Of a stretch of 64,000 nt of DNA, positions 42,159 through 54,880 are shown piece by piece (positions within the stretch are counted from its first letter, which is position 1; every line of letters begins with the position of its first letter). A program made the position numbers and the translations under genes. A model generated the notes under the pieces. It was not told where the DNA came from. It saw nothing but the letters and a program-made list of their open reading frames with translations, and did not search any database. The stretch covers positions 12,305,113 through 12,369,112 of the forward strand of contig OY288261.1 in the NCBI GenBank assembly GCA_958450325.1. Direction: 5' to 3'. Source of the DNA: Agrostemma githago. Its lineage: Eukaryota > Streptophyta > Magnoliopsida > Caryophyllales > Caryophyllaceae.

Positions 42159-42989
42159 ATGCAAGGAACTTTGGACGAACTGAAGGTCGCGCTGGCCAGG
42201 ATGGAAACTCAATTGACTACCATCCAGACTAACCAAGCGACTTTAGCCACCCGTCAAAGTGCCGTGGAGAAAAGGACTCCTGTTGTTGGATCCGAGCCCA
42301 CTGGGCCCATAGCTGAACTAATCAGCGTTGTTCGCAGGCTCGAAGAACAGGTTCATCTGTCGACGAACAATTCGATCCACACTGAAAATGCTCGTTCCTA
42401 CTCACCTTTGAATGACGAGCTACCTGCTAACCTCAACCTTACGGGAATTCCAATGTTTGAGGGTACTGAAGACCCGGTCCATCACATCCGGGCTTTCAAA
42501 GATTTCATGGCGGTCCAAGGGGTGAAATCCACCATGTTCAAGCACCTGTTCGCTTCTTCCCTCGAAAAGCATCCAAAAGCCTGGTACTACAGGCTCGATT
42601 CCAAGAAATACAAAACTTGGGGCGATGTGGCTACTGAATTTGCTCGGAACTACACTGATAATATCGAGATCCAGACTACAATGCGTACTCTGGAAGTCAT
42701 GGCCTAAGAGCCCAAATAAGGGTTCATTAAATATCTTCAAAGATGGAGGGCCGAGAGTGTAAAGTTGGTAGACAAGCCCAACAAGAAGACACTAGTGGAG
42801 GCATTCATCAACAACCTCCTACCTTCTTACCGCGTCCATCTTAGGTATGCCGACATTTCAAACTTTGCGGTGCTTACCGAAATGAGCCTTAGGATTGAAG
42901 ACGATCTTCGACATAATGAAGATCTGGGTGAAGCTTCTACTGAAGGCTATACTGGACATCAACTCGAGTCCTTAGAAGCTGACGACTAA
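42159..42989 (+). pseudogene. gag remnant of element 1 (two stop codons)
   Basis: Reading frame with retrotransposon gag features: coiled-coil N-terminus (LARMETQLTTIQTNQATLA), then GIPMFEGTEDPVHHIRAFK, HPKAWYYRLDSKKYKTW, and VEAFINNLLPSYRVHLRY after the breaks. Two in-frame TAA codons at 42705-42707 and 42717-42719 replace the CAA and GAA present in the otherwise near-identical int2 copy (49691). It ends soon after LRIEDDLRHNEDLGEAST, without zinc knuckle or protease. gag supplies the particle coat; pol must come from elsewhere. Confidence 0.9.
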
Positions 42990-43486
42990 TCCGAGAGTCC
43001 GGATCCGATTTGAGTTCGAGTCTGAGTCCGAGTCTAGGATGTGCTATTTTTTCCAAAGTCAAAGTCAAAGTCAAAGTCAAAGTCAGAATCAATTGTATTT
43101 TGTCATCTTTTTCAAATTTCAATAAAATCAGCTTTCAATATTCTTTCTCATATATACTTTCCTTATGTGTTTCCGAGAACATGATGAACACCATCATACA
43201 CTGTGAGCACATGCACGTGACTATTATAGGCACATCTATAATGACTACAGGAAACCGAGCCCGTGTTTTCCTTTTACCTATTCCATGTCTGGTATAGAAA
43301 AGCCACATAACTACCCTTAGCAGGAGCATATCGAATCCTATGACAAATCTGGGTAGTCTCCTAGTTAGGATCCAAGATGGAAGGCAAGCTCATTTCCCAC
43401 AACAAACACCCATCCGATAAGATCAACCGACCCCTACCTTTGGTGTTAGTCTGACCAAAAAAAAAAAACTGGACGAAAAAAATCAA
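42990..43486 (+). other. Post-gag region with hexamer repeats
   Basis: (GAGTCY)n at about 43013-43035 and (GTCAAA)n at about 43055-43085, then non-coding sequence. It is shared with int2 and, in diverged form, with element 3 (59520-59940). Confidence 0.8.
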
Positions 43487-43800
43487 AAAACCCATGACCG
43501 GGGCTGAGAGGTCAACCAAAACTCAAAAAATCCATGACCGGGACTGAGAGGTCAACCAAAACTCAAAAAACCCATGACCGGGGCTGAGAGGTCAACCAAA
43601 ACTCAAAAAACCCATGACCGGGGCTGAGAGGTCAACCAAAACTCAAAAAACCCATGACCGGGGCTGAGAGGTCAACCAAAACTCAAGAAACCCATGACCG
43701 GGGCTGAGAGGTCAACCAACATTCAAAAAACCCATGACCGGGGCTAAGAGGTCAACCAGCAAAATTCAAAAAAACTCATGACCGGGGCTAAGAGGTCAAT
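43487..43800 (+). repeat. 40-bp tandem repeat of int1
   Basis: About eight copies of a 40-bp unit (CCATGACCGGGGCTGAGAGG, then GTCAACCAAAACTCAAAAAA). int2 has one copy more (53259-53620). Each unit contains GACC...GGTC half-palindromes. Confidence 0.95.
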
Positions 43801-45592
43801 CAAAAAAAAAATCAAATACCCATGACCGTGGTCAACGGTCAACTCAAGTGAAAATCCTTTGACCGGGGTACGGTCAAATTCAAAATTATCAATACCATCC
43901 AATAGGGGAGTAACAATCAAGCTGGTTAGCTAACACCACACTCAGCCTTCCCACAAGACCTTCTCGAGACCCAGGCTAGCGACAGCCCGGAATTTTGAGG
44001 ATTCAAGCTCCATAGGATACACCCTAACCATTAGGGCCAGACATGGAAACTAGATCCCGCATTATCAAACCTGTCCAATCGAAGTTCGAGCTATCATTAC
44101 TCGACTTCCCCCTTTCCTACCACATTATAATACCTTACCCTCGAAGCCTCAGCTCCACAAAATCGAGCTCCAGATTTCGAATCATCAAAGCCACTTACTT
44201 CCTAGCACCACATTTTCAAAATTATCCAAACCAGTTACCAACCCCGAACACGGGAACTCAACCTGCGGTCGGCATAGAACATGCCCAAATAGTTCACACC
44301 ACCTCTGGGGGCTACCTCGGAGAATGCTCACAGTCACAGGATCAACATCCTAACCATTCTAGCCCTTTGATCAAGACATCATTGGGAGTGCACCTAGCCT
44401 GCACCGTCAATATGGCTAGTTACACACAAAGTCCTATTAGACTAGGCACCATAATATATCTTTCAACACTGAACTACGGCTTGGTTTGATTTCACTACAC
44501 GTGAATACGTAGGCAGCCTTTCAACAGAGGCACAACCACCCACATTGACACACATTCAAAAATCATTATCATTTCGGTCACGACACTGTCATGTTCTCAG
44601 CAGCCAGCTTTGTCGTCCTGGGGGCTTCTCCTAGGCAGAAGTTCTCTATCCACTCACATAATTCAAATACTTTCAAAATCTAGCCTCCTCTCTACAGTGT
44701 GTTCGAGTACTCGGCTCAGTCAAAGACGAGAATCTGTCAGGACTCGGAGCAATACCCATTTTGGACTGTACCCTAAAATCAGAAATCTAGAAGGGCACCA
44801 GACTAAAACAGTCTCATTACAGACTACTACAGTCGCCCTATGATAGATCGTTCCCATGTTGCCACTCGCCTAGGCTACGGAATAGCGCAACTCAAGAGCC
44901 TTGTTAGGTGGCCCACCCCCTACCGAGTCACGGTCCAACCCCTCGAGAGTCCAGTCGTGTCTGTCAACTCGTCCGGTCACGTCCAGAGTCGAGTCTGTCG
45001 ATAGGTCTCTCTCTTCAAATTCCACTTTGAAATTTGTAAAACTTAGCCATTTGAGAAAATCCTTTTCGACAAGGTCAAATTTCGGTCTATTTAAACTGCA
45101 ATTTTTTTTTCTACCCCTTCCCATTTTGAAAACCTAGCCCGTGAGTTGCTTTCAGGATTTCAATTTCAAAAAATTTCAAAAATCTCAAAATTTCAAAGTT
45201 TCAAAAATTCAAAATTTTTCAAAAATTCAAAAGGTCAATTTCCCCAGCACGAGTCATTCTACTACCTACGTGTTGCATGCATTTTATGTGACTTATACAG
45301 GTACGACTCAAACAGGGACGTGCAACCCTCTAAATCTCCCCAGCGGAAGCCCGAGGCGGCATTTTCCCCGGAATAGCACGAGATGGGCCCACACAGGACT
45401 CATGCGACAAGTCCGATTCCCCATGGAGGTATTATCAACAGCTCAGGTATGACTCCTATCTTATGGCTGGCGAGCCCTTCACTCAAGTCTAATGGACTAT
45501 AAACGATCCGATCAGAAGTCTACCAGGTCTTAATTGGCTTGGTAGCTACTCTGACTTTCGCCTTGTCCAAGCCTCAGTCAGAGTGGGGGCTC
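43801..45592 (+). other. Non-coding 3' internal region of element 1, ending in PPT
   Basis: No pol-like frame in any direction; weak frames here have no recognisable domain. It ends with CAGAGTGGGGGCTC (about 45579-45592), the polypurine tract directly before LTR2. Confidence 0.8.
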
Positions 45593-48158
45593 TGTAGACA
45601 CCCGCATTTTGACTGCCAGGTGTCTATGGCAGTATCAAAAAAACACCCGATGATGATCAGACGCTAACGTGTTTCTACGCGCTCGGATACGGGCTCAAAA
45701 CCATTAGTTCCTGGCTTAAGCACTTATGGAGTACAAATCTCACAAAATCAACCTCGAATCCAGGCCCAGTGGATCATTCCGAGTCAAACAAGACTAATTT
45801 GGGTCAAAACCGACACCGGAAATAAAACCGACTTTTAGCGACCGGATTTAAACCCGGTCAAAGCCGTTTCCGAGTAGCTCACCTACGGTCCACCTCCAAA
45901 CGGGCCATCAAATCAAGTCCGTCAAGGCACAAAACCCTAGACACCAAGGTGCCCTTGCCTTTGTCTATATAAGCAACCCCATGTAACACACATTAGACAT
46001 CTTTTACAACTTTACAACCCTAATCAACATCAAATCAAACCCTAATCAACATCAAACTTTCAACACATCAAATTCAACCCTAATTCAACTTTTCAACGCT
46101 CATCAAGATCAAACTCAAACCCTAATTCAAACCCTAAACCTAGCTTTAGGAATCGAAATCCTAACCACCACAACTTCGCTTAGCCTACATACTAGAAACT
46201 CCCGTGCAAGCCGCCACTACGAGTCCCCGTCCGAGCATAAGGAACATGTAGGTTGAGGGTGCCGAAACCCCGTCTTTTCTCTCTTCTCTTTCTTTCGTGT
46301 CATGCGTCGTCGTTGTCTTTTCTTATCGTTATTATCGCGTCCTAATATCAATAATATAACTAATATTAAAAGACATTAAATTACTTGTCGATTTGTGTCG
46401 AGTATTAGGGATGTCGGAATAAGGAAACCCGAATATACAAGTGTACTGCACACAGCGTTGCCGGTCGCTTATGCCGACACCCCGACTACTTGATTATTGA
46501 AACAAGTCAACTTAAATAATAATCCGTTTATTTTCGTTTGCATCAATTTTCAAAACAAGTATTTTATTAAATAAGGGTCGAAACCCGTTGACGCGGATCC
46601 GACATCTCGCAATCCTTAGGGATTTATTTCGATGTCGGAGAAGCCGAGGGAATCAAGTCCTTTCAATTCGTCTAAAGTGCCGATCCGTTAGATTTGATAC
46701 CAATTTCATAATTGGATGTTGAATCTAACGATCTAGTCAAATAATTCGATCAATTCGATCTTCTCGTTGATGCTAACGTAGATGTCACGTTACAATTATG
46801 GCACTACAAACGCGGAGAGAAATTCATATCGTTTTGATTGACTTAAAACGACTTAAATCAATTTTCTTTATTTTTCACTCTAGTATTCTATATCGATTCA
46901 ATAATCGAATATGGGATACAATGAGTATTCAAAATTAGAATCGGGTATAAATTCAATAATATTTATGTCCGATTCAACAAAATCAATGATTTATAAAATC
47001 CGAGTCGAGCATAAATTGTACAATATTTATGTCCGATTCGGTAGAATCATCGAATCATCAAAAATCAAAAGCAATTTCAAAATCAATAATAGAATTGCAA
47101 GCGAACCTGGTTCGTACAGGTGCCACTCGACCGAGTGCCTCGGTCACTCGATCGAGTAACTCGGTCACTCGATCGAGTGACATCACAATTTACCGAGCAG
47201 AATGCTCTTTCGACCTCTACTCGGTCGAGTCTCATAGTGACTCGATCGAGTAACGACGTACTCGGCCGAGTTGGTCAATAACTCGGTCGAGTAGGGTCAT
47301 GAAATCCGGGACATAACACCTTTTAAGGATCCACTCGGTCGAGTCTCTCAATGACTCGGTCGAGTGGCCCTTTATCACGTTAAACCGTGAGTCCTACAAT
47401 AACATTCGAGTCTCATTAACCGTTTTTTTTTGTGACTTAGGTCAACACGTGCCTAATCGATCACGTGAAACATCTTTTCAAAACCATGCATCATCTCATT
47501 TGCATCATTCTATACAATTCAATATTTGCACAAACCGTTATTATTTGCTATGTCGTTACTAACAGTTTGTTGTTTCTTTTGTCAATTTTGCTTGTTTATT
47601 TTATTTTACTAAAATGAACCCACATGCTAAAATTCAACTTCGACGTAGAATTAATTGCATTAAATCGACGTAGAAACCCTTTTCAATTCCTCACATGCTT
47701 AGGGAAAATAATCTTTGCATATCATTCTCCCGTTCAACTAACGCGCGTATTAGAAAGTCATTCGAGATCTTAGTGGAGGCCGCTAGTGCGGGCGGGGTTG
47801 GGTGTCCTTTGTGGGCTTCCCAACACGTACCCTCACCCCTTACTCAGAACCTCGGTTTCCGGATGCCCGAAACCGTTGGCGCACGAGAGTCATTCAATAC
47901 ACGGTATCCGATAATGTCGGTACCGGTATCAAATGCAAAGGGACGAGCCCAATAAACTCTGACATCGGAAATAGGCCATACTTTGTGCATGGCCCACTAC
48001 GACATAGAGTGGGCTCGAACGGGTCCGAACTCCCACAAAGTTCGGTGGCGACTCCACTTCGACCTAAATTTCAATTCGATCCATTCTCATATGGAGATTC
48101 ATTCGCCTACCCAAACCCGCGCGGGGCCGCGTCGGGGTGGACCTACGTCATGTCCACA
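45593..48158 (+). repeat. LTR2 (2,566 bp), shared by both tandem units
   Basis: Almost identical to LTR1. Differences include a 21-bp insertion at about 47158-47178 that adds one more ACTCG-NN-CGAGT site, again 21 bp from its neighbour (47146 to 47167). Confidence 0.93.
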
Positions 48159-49690
48159 ATTTGGCGACTCCGCTGGGGATTAACTGATGCGTGACTTACC
48201 ATCGACATCCTCAGGGTGAGACTCGAATAGAAATCGTTTGACAAATACAATACGCGTTTTAGTTCTACGGTTCATGCATAACCCATATTTTCCCGGGCCG
48301 GTACTCGCGACCGACGTCCCACTATACCGTTGATGTACTCCAACATGGATATGTCAAAAGGTGTCCATAGTCGATTCGAGTGGGTTTCGCGGCATGTTCT
48401 AAGATCAACTCGACTTAGGAAGTCCGTCCCGATCAACGTCTAGACTATGTACACTGGTATAGACCCTCTATAGACCGACCGAGACTTAGTGTAAAGCATA
48501 CATGACGTCGTTATAATGCTTGACTACGTGCTACTTGGTTTCCTTGTCGTTTTCAAAAACCGTCATTTCAAAAATGCATCTTTTCAAAAATATTCAACTT
48601 TCAAAAACTCAGAAAGCTGCCGAAATTTAGGACTTATGATTTGACTCAAAATAAGCCTATTTTCTAGCCGGCATGCCGCCCATTTCGAAATTCGAACTTC
48701 CGATCCACCGTTCGATTTTCGAATTTTCAAAATCTCAATTTCACTCTTCAAATCTTCGAGATGCCACTCTCGATTTTCAAATCTCGGAGATGTCGTTTTC
48801 GATTTTCAAATCTTCGGGATCTCATCTTCAATTTTCAAATCGTCGGAAATTCTATTTTTCGACATTCATATTTTCAATTTTCAAGATATCCAATTTCAAA
48901 ATCCGGGACACATACCGAATTTAGGACTTATGATTTTACTCAAAATAGCCTATTTCTAGCCGGTACGCTGCCCAATTCAAAACTCGAAAATATTTTCGAA
49001 CTCTCAAAACCGAGGCCTGGTACACTTTCCGATTTTCTCGAAAAATTGGGCCTCTGCACGGAGTTATCTCGGAATTTGCAAAACAATCAATTTTCAAAAC
49101 CTTCCTCTTCTTAGGACTTCCCGTATTTAGCAATTTCGGGTCGTGTCTTAAGTCGTCAAGGTCTTTAGCGTCGAAACTTTGTCGATCTTACATAACGAGT
49201 TTCTTCCCTTACCCCGTCTGCCTTTCCTCGAGGCCAAGTCAACCTTTTACAAGGCCTAGCCCTATAACAAAAGGTTCGTGATCCTTACATCTAAGGGTCA
49301 CTCGTCCAACACTCGAGTTTTAGCAAAACCTCGATCGCACTCGGGGGCTACCCTTCAGCAGAGCGATCAATCACGGTTGCTCTAAGGGTCTTGTCCTACA
49401 CGTGTTGTCTCACGTACCCCGCTTTCGAGTCGCTTAGATGCCATACCATCTGAGTCCTATCTAAGTCCTTGGTCTCACCTGGGAGCTATTCTCCGACGGA
49501 GCGATTAATCACGGTCACTCCTTGAATCGCACCCTACACATTTGTCTTAGGAGAGTCTAACCCGAGTCAAACCGGAGTCGTCTCTCCTCCCGCGCTATTT
49601 CCTATGCCTTGGTGAATTTGAGTTCCGAAGCAACTTTACTGATTACGCGGTATTCTTACAGACAGGCCACCGCAAAACAGACATCAAAAT
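48159..49690 (+). other. PBS and leader of int2
   Basis: Same PBS (about 48162-48178) and leader as element 1, with only scattered substitutions. No gene. Confidence 0.85.
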
Positions 49691-50424
49691 ATGCAAGGAA
49701 CTTTGGACGAACTGAAGGCCGCGCTGGCCAGGATGGAAACTCAATTGACTACCATCCAGACTAACCAAGCGACTTTAGCCACCCGTCAAAGTGCCGTGGA
49801 GAAAAGGACTCCTGTTGTTGGATCCGAGCCCACTGGGCCCATAGCTGAACTAATCAGCGTTGTTCGCAGGCTCGAAGAACAGGTTCATCTGTCGACGAAC
49901 AATTCGATCCACACTGAAAATGCTCGTTCCTACTCACCTTTGAATGACGAGCTACCTGCTAACCTCAACCTTACGGGAATTCCAATGTTTGAGGGTACTG
50001 AAGACCCGGTCCATCACATCCGGGCTTTCAAAGATTTCATGGCGGTCCAAGGGGTGAAATCCACCTTGTTCAAGCACCTGTTCGCTTCTTCCCTCGAAAA
50101 GCATCCAAAAGCCTGGTACTACAGGCTCGATTCCAAGAAATACAAAACTTGGGGCGATGTGGCTACTGAATTTTCTCGGAACTACACTGATAATATCGAG
50201 ATCCAGACTACAATGCGTACTCTGGAAGTCATGGCCCAAGAGCCCAAAGAAGGGTTCATTAAATATCTTCAAAGATGGAGGGTCGAGAGTGTAAAGTTGG
50301 TAGACAAGCCCAACAAGAAGACACTAGTGGAGGCATTCATCAACAACCTCCTACCTTCTTACCGCGTCCATCTTAGGTATGCCGGCATTTCAAACTTTGC
50401 GGTGCTTACCGAAATGGGCCTTAG
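49691..50424 (+). pseudogene. gag remnant of int2, interrupted by a solo LTR
   Basis: Same frame as 42159 but without its two stop codons (HVQE-type residues CAA and GAA are kept). The frame is open up to the CTTAG duplication at 50420-50424, where the solo LTR enters; the frame resumes at 52705 (IEDDLRHNEDLGEAST). It therefore was open when the LTR inserted. Confidence 0.9.
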
Positions 50425-52699
50425 TGTAGACACCCACATTTTGACCGCCAGGTGTCTATAGTAGGTCCCACCAAACACCCGATGATGATAGGACGCAAAC
50501 ATGCTTTAATGGACTCGGATATGGGCTCGAAATCATGGACATTTGGTTTAGGCTTATTACGGAGTAAATATCTTACAAAACCTACCTCAAATCCAGGCCC
50601 AGTGGGTCGTTTCGAGTCAAATGAGACTAATTTGGGTCGATTCCGACACCGGGGGTAAAACCGTCTTTTTACGACCGAGTCAAAACCCGGTCAAAAATAT
50701 TCTCGAGACACACGAGTCAGCCGTGACACCTCACACGGCTGATCCGGTCCCAAATACTACAAAAATTATCTTCAAAAAATATTAAACAAATCCGTTTAAG
50801 GATAGAATTCGATCTCAAGTAGGAATTCTATCCGGAAACCGAATCGGACACCGACCGAGCTCCAAATAGTCGGCCAAGACAGCCAAAATACTCGGCCAAC
50901 TCTTCATGACAGCCGAAATACTTGGCTTCCCCACCAAGAAACGAGACTTTCGTTCCCTTTCGAACTCTCGTGTTTCCTATCCATACCGGTATTTCTTGTC
51001 ACACAAGCAAGACTACCTCGACCCCTATAAATAGGACCTCCCGTCCAACACAAAGGACAACGATTCTACCAACAATTACAAATCATAAATCTACCATTCA
51101 CATATCCTTAACATCTAGTAAGAAATCCCGATACGATCCCGAAGGAACCTCGAAATACCGACGAAACCGACCCCGTCATCCGGCCGAACCCACCGTCTCA
51201 CACACATAAAAAAACGCACCAAACCGACACCTTAACTCATCCCGCATCATCTCGACGCTCCCGAGCCTAAGCCACTGTCTGACGAGCTTCATACCGAGAA
51301 AGTAAAGCATCTAGGTTGAGGGTGTAAATCAAACCCGATTCTTCTCCTTTCTCTCTCTCTCTCTCACGTTTTTTTTTCTGTTTTTTTCGTCCGTCACTTT
51401 TTTTACGGGTCGTCGGTCGTTTCGTATTATTAATATGGGTCGTTCGTCACATATTTTTATTTATTTCTAATAATCGATACTAAAAAAACTATTATTATAT
51501 AACGTTCTTAAAATACGATACCGATTCTCTAATCGAATATCGTATCTACAAGAACTAAATTAATTAATTCTCGTTGATGCTAACCAAATCATTACATCTT
51601 TTTTAAACAAAATTCGATGATTTTAAACGCGGAGAGAATTAACATTTATTCGTTCAATTTTTTTTTTTTTACTTTTTCGTTCAAAACAAACTTTTTCTAA
51701 AACATTCCGACTATTCGATATCGATTTCATAATCGAATATCGAATACGATGAATATCGAAAATATAAATCGAGTATAAATTAATCCATATTTGTACGCGA
51801 TTTATAAAAATTGACGATTTTTCGACAAATAAAAAAAAACCCGGCAGGCCACCACGCGGGTCGCGCGCCTATCAGGTGACCTGCGCGGCAGCCGGTTCAT
51901 CGGTTCTTATTTTTTGTCTATTTTTTATTCTTTTTGAACCTTTACATAAAAAGCGACTTTCGCGACATATTTCAACAAATACTTTTTTCGACCTCGGTCA
52001 ACACGTGTTAATCCATCACGTGTCATTAAATCTTTTTCGAATCATGCATATTTTTTATTCGTATTTTTTTTTCGATTTATTTAAACGTTACTAACTCGTT
52101 TTCTCGTGTTTGTAGCTTTTTATTTGTTTTCTATCGTTTTATTAGACTAAAACGACCTCACATGCTAAAATAACTTTGACGTTATTAGTTTAACATGCAT
52201 TAAACGACTTAGCAATCCATTTATTTTTTTTCTCACATGCTTAGGAAAATAATGTTTGCATATCATTCAACCGTCGAACTAACACGTGTACACCAAAAAC
52301 GAACGATATCTTAGTAAAGGCCGCTAAGTGCGGGCGGGGTTGGGTGTTCTTAGTGAACTTCCCAACACGTACCCTCACCCCTTACTCAGAACCATGGTTT
52401 CCGGATGTCCGAATCCATTGGCAACGAGAGTCGTTCAATACACGATATCCGATAATGTCGGTATCGGTATCGTAATGCAAAGGGACGAGCCCAATAAACT
52501 CTGACATCGGAAATGGGCCGTATTTTGTATACGGCCCACTACGACATAGAGTGGGCTCGAATGGTTCCGAATAACCACAAAATTCGGTGGCGACTCCTAC
52601 TTCGATTTAAATTTCAATTTGACCATCTCATATGGAGATTCATTCGCCTCCCCAAACCCGCGCGTGGCCGCGTCGGGGTGGACCTATGTCATGTCCACA
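50425..52699 (+). mobile_element. Solo LTR (2,275 bp) of a related family
   Basis: Starts TGTAGACACCC, ends TGTCCACA, flanked by a perfect 5-bp duplication CTTAG (50420-50424 and 52700-52704). TATA box CCTATAAATAGG at about 51023-51034. Only its first 60 bp and last 400 bp resemble LTR1; the ACTCG palindromes are absent or reduced to half sites near 50867-50900. Formed by LTR-LTR recombination that removed an internal region. Confidence 0.93.
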
Positions 52700-54880
52700 C
52701 TTAGGATTGAAGACGATCTTCGACATAATGAAGATCTGGGTGAAGCTTCTACTGAAGGCTATACTGGACATCAACTCGAGTCCGAGTCCGAGTCTGAGTC
52801 CGAGTCTAGGATGTGCTATTTTTTCCAAAGTCAAAGTCAAAGTCAAAGTCAGAATCAATTGTATTATGTCCTCTTTTTCAAATTTCAATAAAATCAGCTT
52901 TCAATATTCTTTCTCATATATACTTTCCTTATGTGTTTCCGAGAACATGATGAACACCATCATACACTGTGAGCACATGCACGTGACTATTATAGGCACA
53001 TCTATAATGACTGCAGGAAACCGAGCCCGTGTTTTCCTTTTACCTATTCCATGTCTGGTATAGAAAAGCCACATAACTACCCTTAGCAGGAGCATATCGA
53101 ATCCTATGACAAATCTGGGTAGTCTCCTAGTTAGGGTCCAAGACGGGAGGGAAGCCCATTTCCCACAACAAACACCCATCCGATAAGATCAACCGACCCC
53201 TACCTTTGGTGCTAGCCTGACCAAAAAAAAAAAACTGGACGAAAAAAATCAAAAAACCCATGACCGGGGCTGAGAGGTCAACCAAAACTCAAAAAACCCA
53301 TGACCGGGGCTGAGAGGTCAACCAAAACTCAAAAAACCCTTGACCGGGGCTGAGAGGTCAACCAAAACTCAAAAAACCCATGACCGGGGCTGAGAGGTCA
53401 ACCAAAACTCAAAAAACCCATGACCGGGGCTGAGAGGTCAACCAAAACTCAAAAAACCCATGACCGGGGCTGAGAGGTCAACCAAAACTCAAGAAACCCA
53501 TGACCGGGGCTGAGAGGTCAACCAACATTCAAAAAACCCATGACCGGGGCTAAGAGGTCAACCAGAAAAAATTCAAAAAAACTTATGACCGGGGCTAAGA
53601 GGTCAATAAAAAAAAAATCAAATACCCATGACCGTGGTCAACGGTCAACTCAAGTGAAAATCCTTTGACCGGGGTACGGTCAAATTCAAAATTATCAATA
53701 CCATCCAATAGGGGAGTAACAATCAAGCTGGTTAGCTAACACCACACTCAGCCTTCCCACAAGACCTTCTCGAGACCCAGGCTAGCGACAACCCGGAATT
53801 TTGAGGATTCAAGCTCCATAGGATACACCCTAACCATTAGGGCCATACATGGAAACTAGATCCCGCATTATCAAACCTGTCCAATCGAAGTTCGAGCTAT
53901 CATTACTCGACTTCCCCCTTTCCTACCACATTACAATACCTTACCCTCGAAGCCTCAGCTCCACAAAATCGAGCTCCAGATTTCGAATCATCAAAGCCAC
54001 TTACTTCCTAGCACCACATTTCCAAAATTATCCAAACCAGTTACCAACCCCGAACACGGGAACTCAACCTGCGGTCGGCATAGAACATGCCCAAATAGTT
54101 CACACCACCTCTTGGGGCTACCTCGGAGAACGCTCACAGTCACAGGATCAACATCCTAACCATTCTAGCCCTTTGATCAAGACATCATTGGGAGTGCACC
54201 TAGCCTGCACCGTCAATATGGCTAGTTACACACAAAGTCCTATTAGACTAGGCACCATAATATATCTTTCAACACTGAACTACGGCTTGGTTTGATTTCA
54301 CTACACGTGAATACGTAGGCAGCCTTTCAATAGAGGCACAACCACCCACATTGACACACATTCAAAAAGCATTATCATTTCGGTCACGACACTGTCATGT
54401 TCTCAGCAGCCAGCTTTGTCGTCCTGGGGGCTTCTCCTAGGCAGAAGTTCTCTATCCACTCACATAATTCAAATACTTTCAAAATCTAGCCTCCTCTCTA
54501 CAGTGTGTCCGAGTACTCGGCTCAGTCAAAGATGAGAATCTGTCAGGACTCGGAGCAATACCCATTTTGGACTGTACCCTAAAATCAGAAATCCAGAAGG
54601 GCACCAGACTAAAACAGTCCCATTACAGACTACTGCAGTCGCCCTATGATAGATCGTTCCCATGTTGCCACTCGCCTAGGCTACGGAATAGCGCAACTCA
54701 AGAGCCTTGTTAGGTGGCCCACCCCCTACCGAGTCACGGTCCAACCCCTCGAGAGTCCAGTCGTGTCTGTCAACTCGTCCGGTCACGTCCAGAGTCGAGT
54801 CTGTCGATAGGTCTCTCTCTTCAAATTCCACTTTGAAATTTGTAAAACTTAGCCATTTGAGAAAATCCTTTTCGACAAGG
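52700..54880 (+). other. Remainder of int2
   Basis: Continues the gag end, the hexamer repeats, the 40-bp repeat array (53259-53620, about nine copies) and the non-coding 3' region, colinear with 42890-45078 of int1. It stops at CGACAAGG (54880), where element 3 is inserted. Confidence 0.9.
53259..53620 (+). repeat. 40-bp tandem repeat of int2
   Basis: About nine copies of the unit seen at 43487, one more than in int1. Confidence 0.95.

Larger units (their letters stand above)
38090..54880 (+). mobile_element. Tandem non-autonomous LTR retrotransposon: LTR1-int1-LTR2-int2
   Basis: Two successive LTR-plus-internal units sharing LTR2. Both internals start with the same PBS and leader, carry the same gag remnant and the same 40-bp repeats, and are almost identical. 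No protease, RT, RNase H or integrase anywhere. int2 is interrupted by a solo LTR (50425-52699) and by another element from 54881; its end and a third LTR must lie beyond the window. Style (LTRs about 2.5 kb, long leader, PBS not tRNA-Met) suggests the Tat/Ogre lineage. Confidence 0.85.

Noticed and set aside
42937..43122. Minus-strand frame with a LTLTLTLT run
   Set aside because: Translation of the (GTCAAA)n simple repeat downstream of gag.
43487..43800. Possible CRISPR-like array (direct repeats of 40 bp)
   Set aside because: Units are contiguous tandem copies without unique spacers, and the DNA is a plant retrotransposon.
44043..44489. 148-codon open frame repeated at 53849-54295
   Set aside because: Conserved between int1 and int2 only because the two internals are near-identical copies; no domain, and broken in element 3. 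Kept as non-coding.
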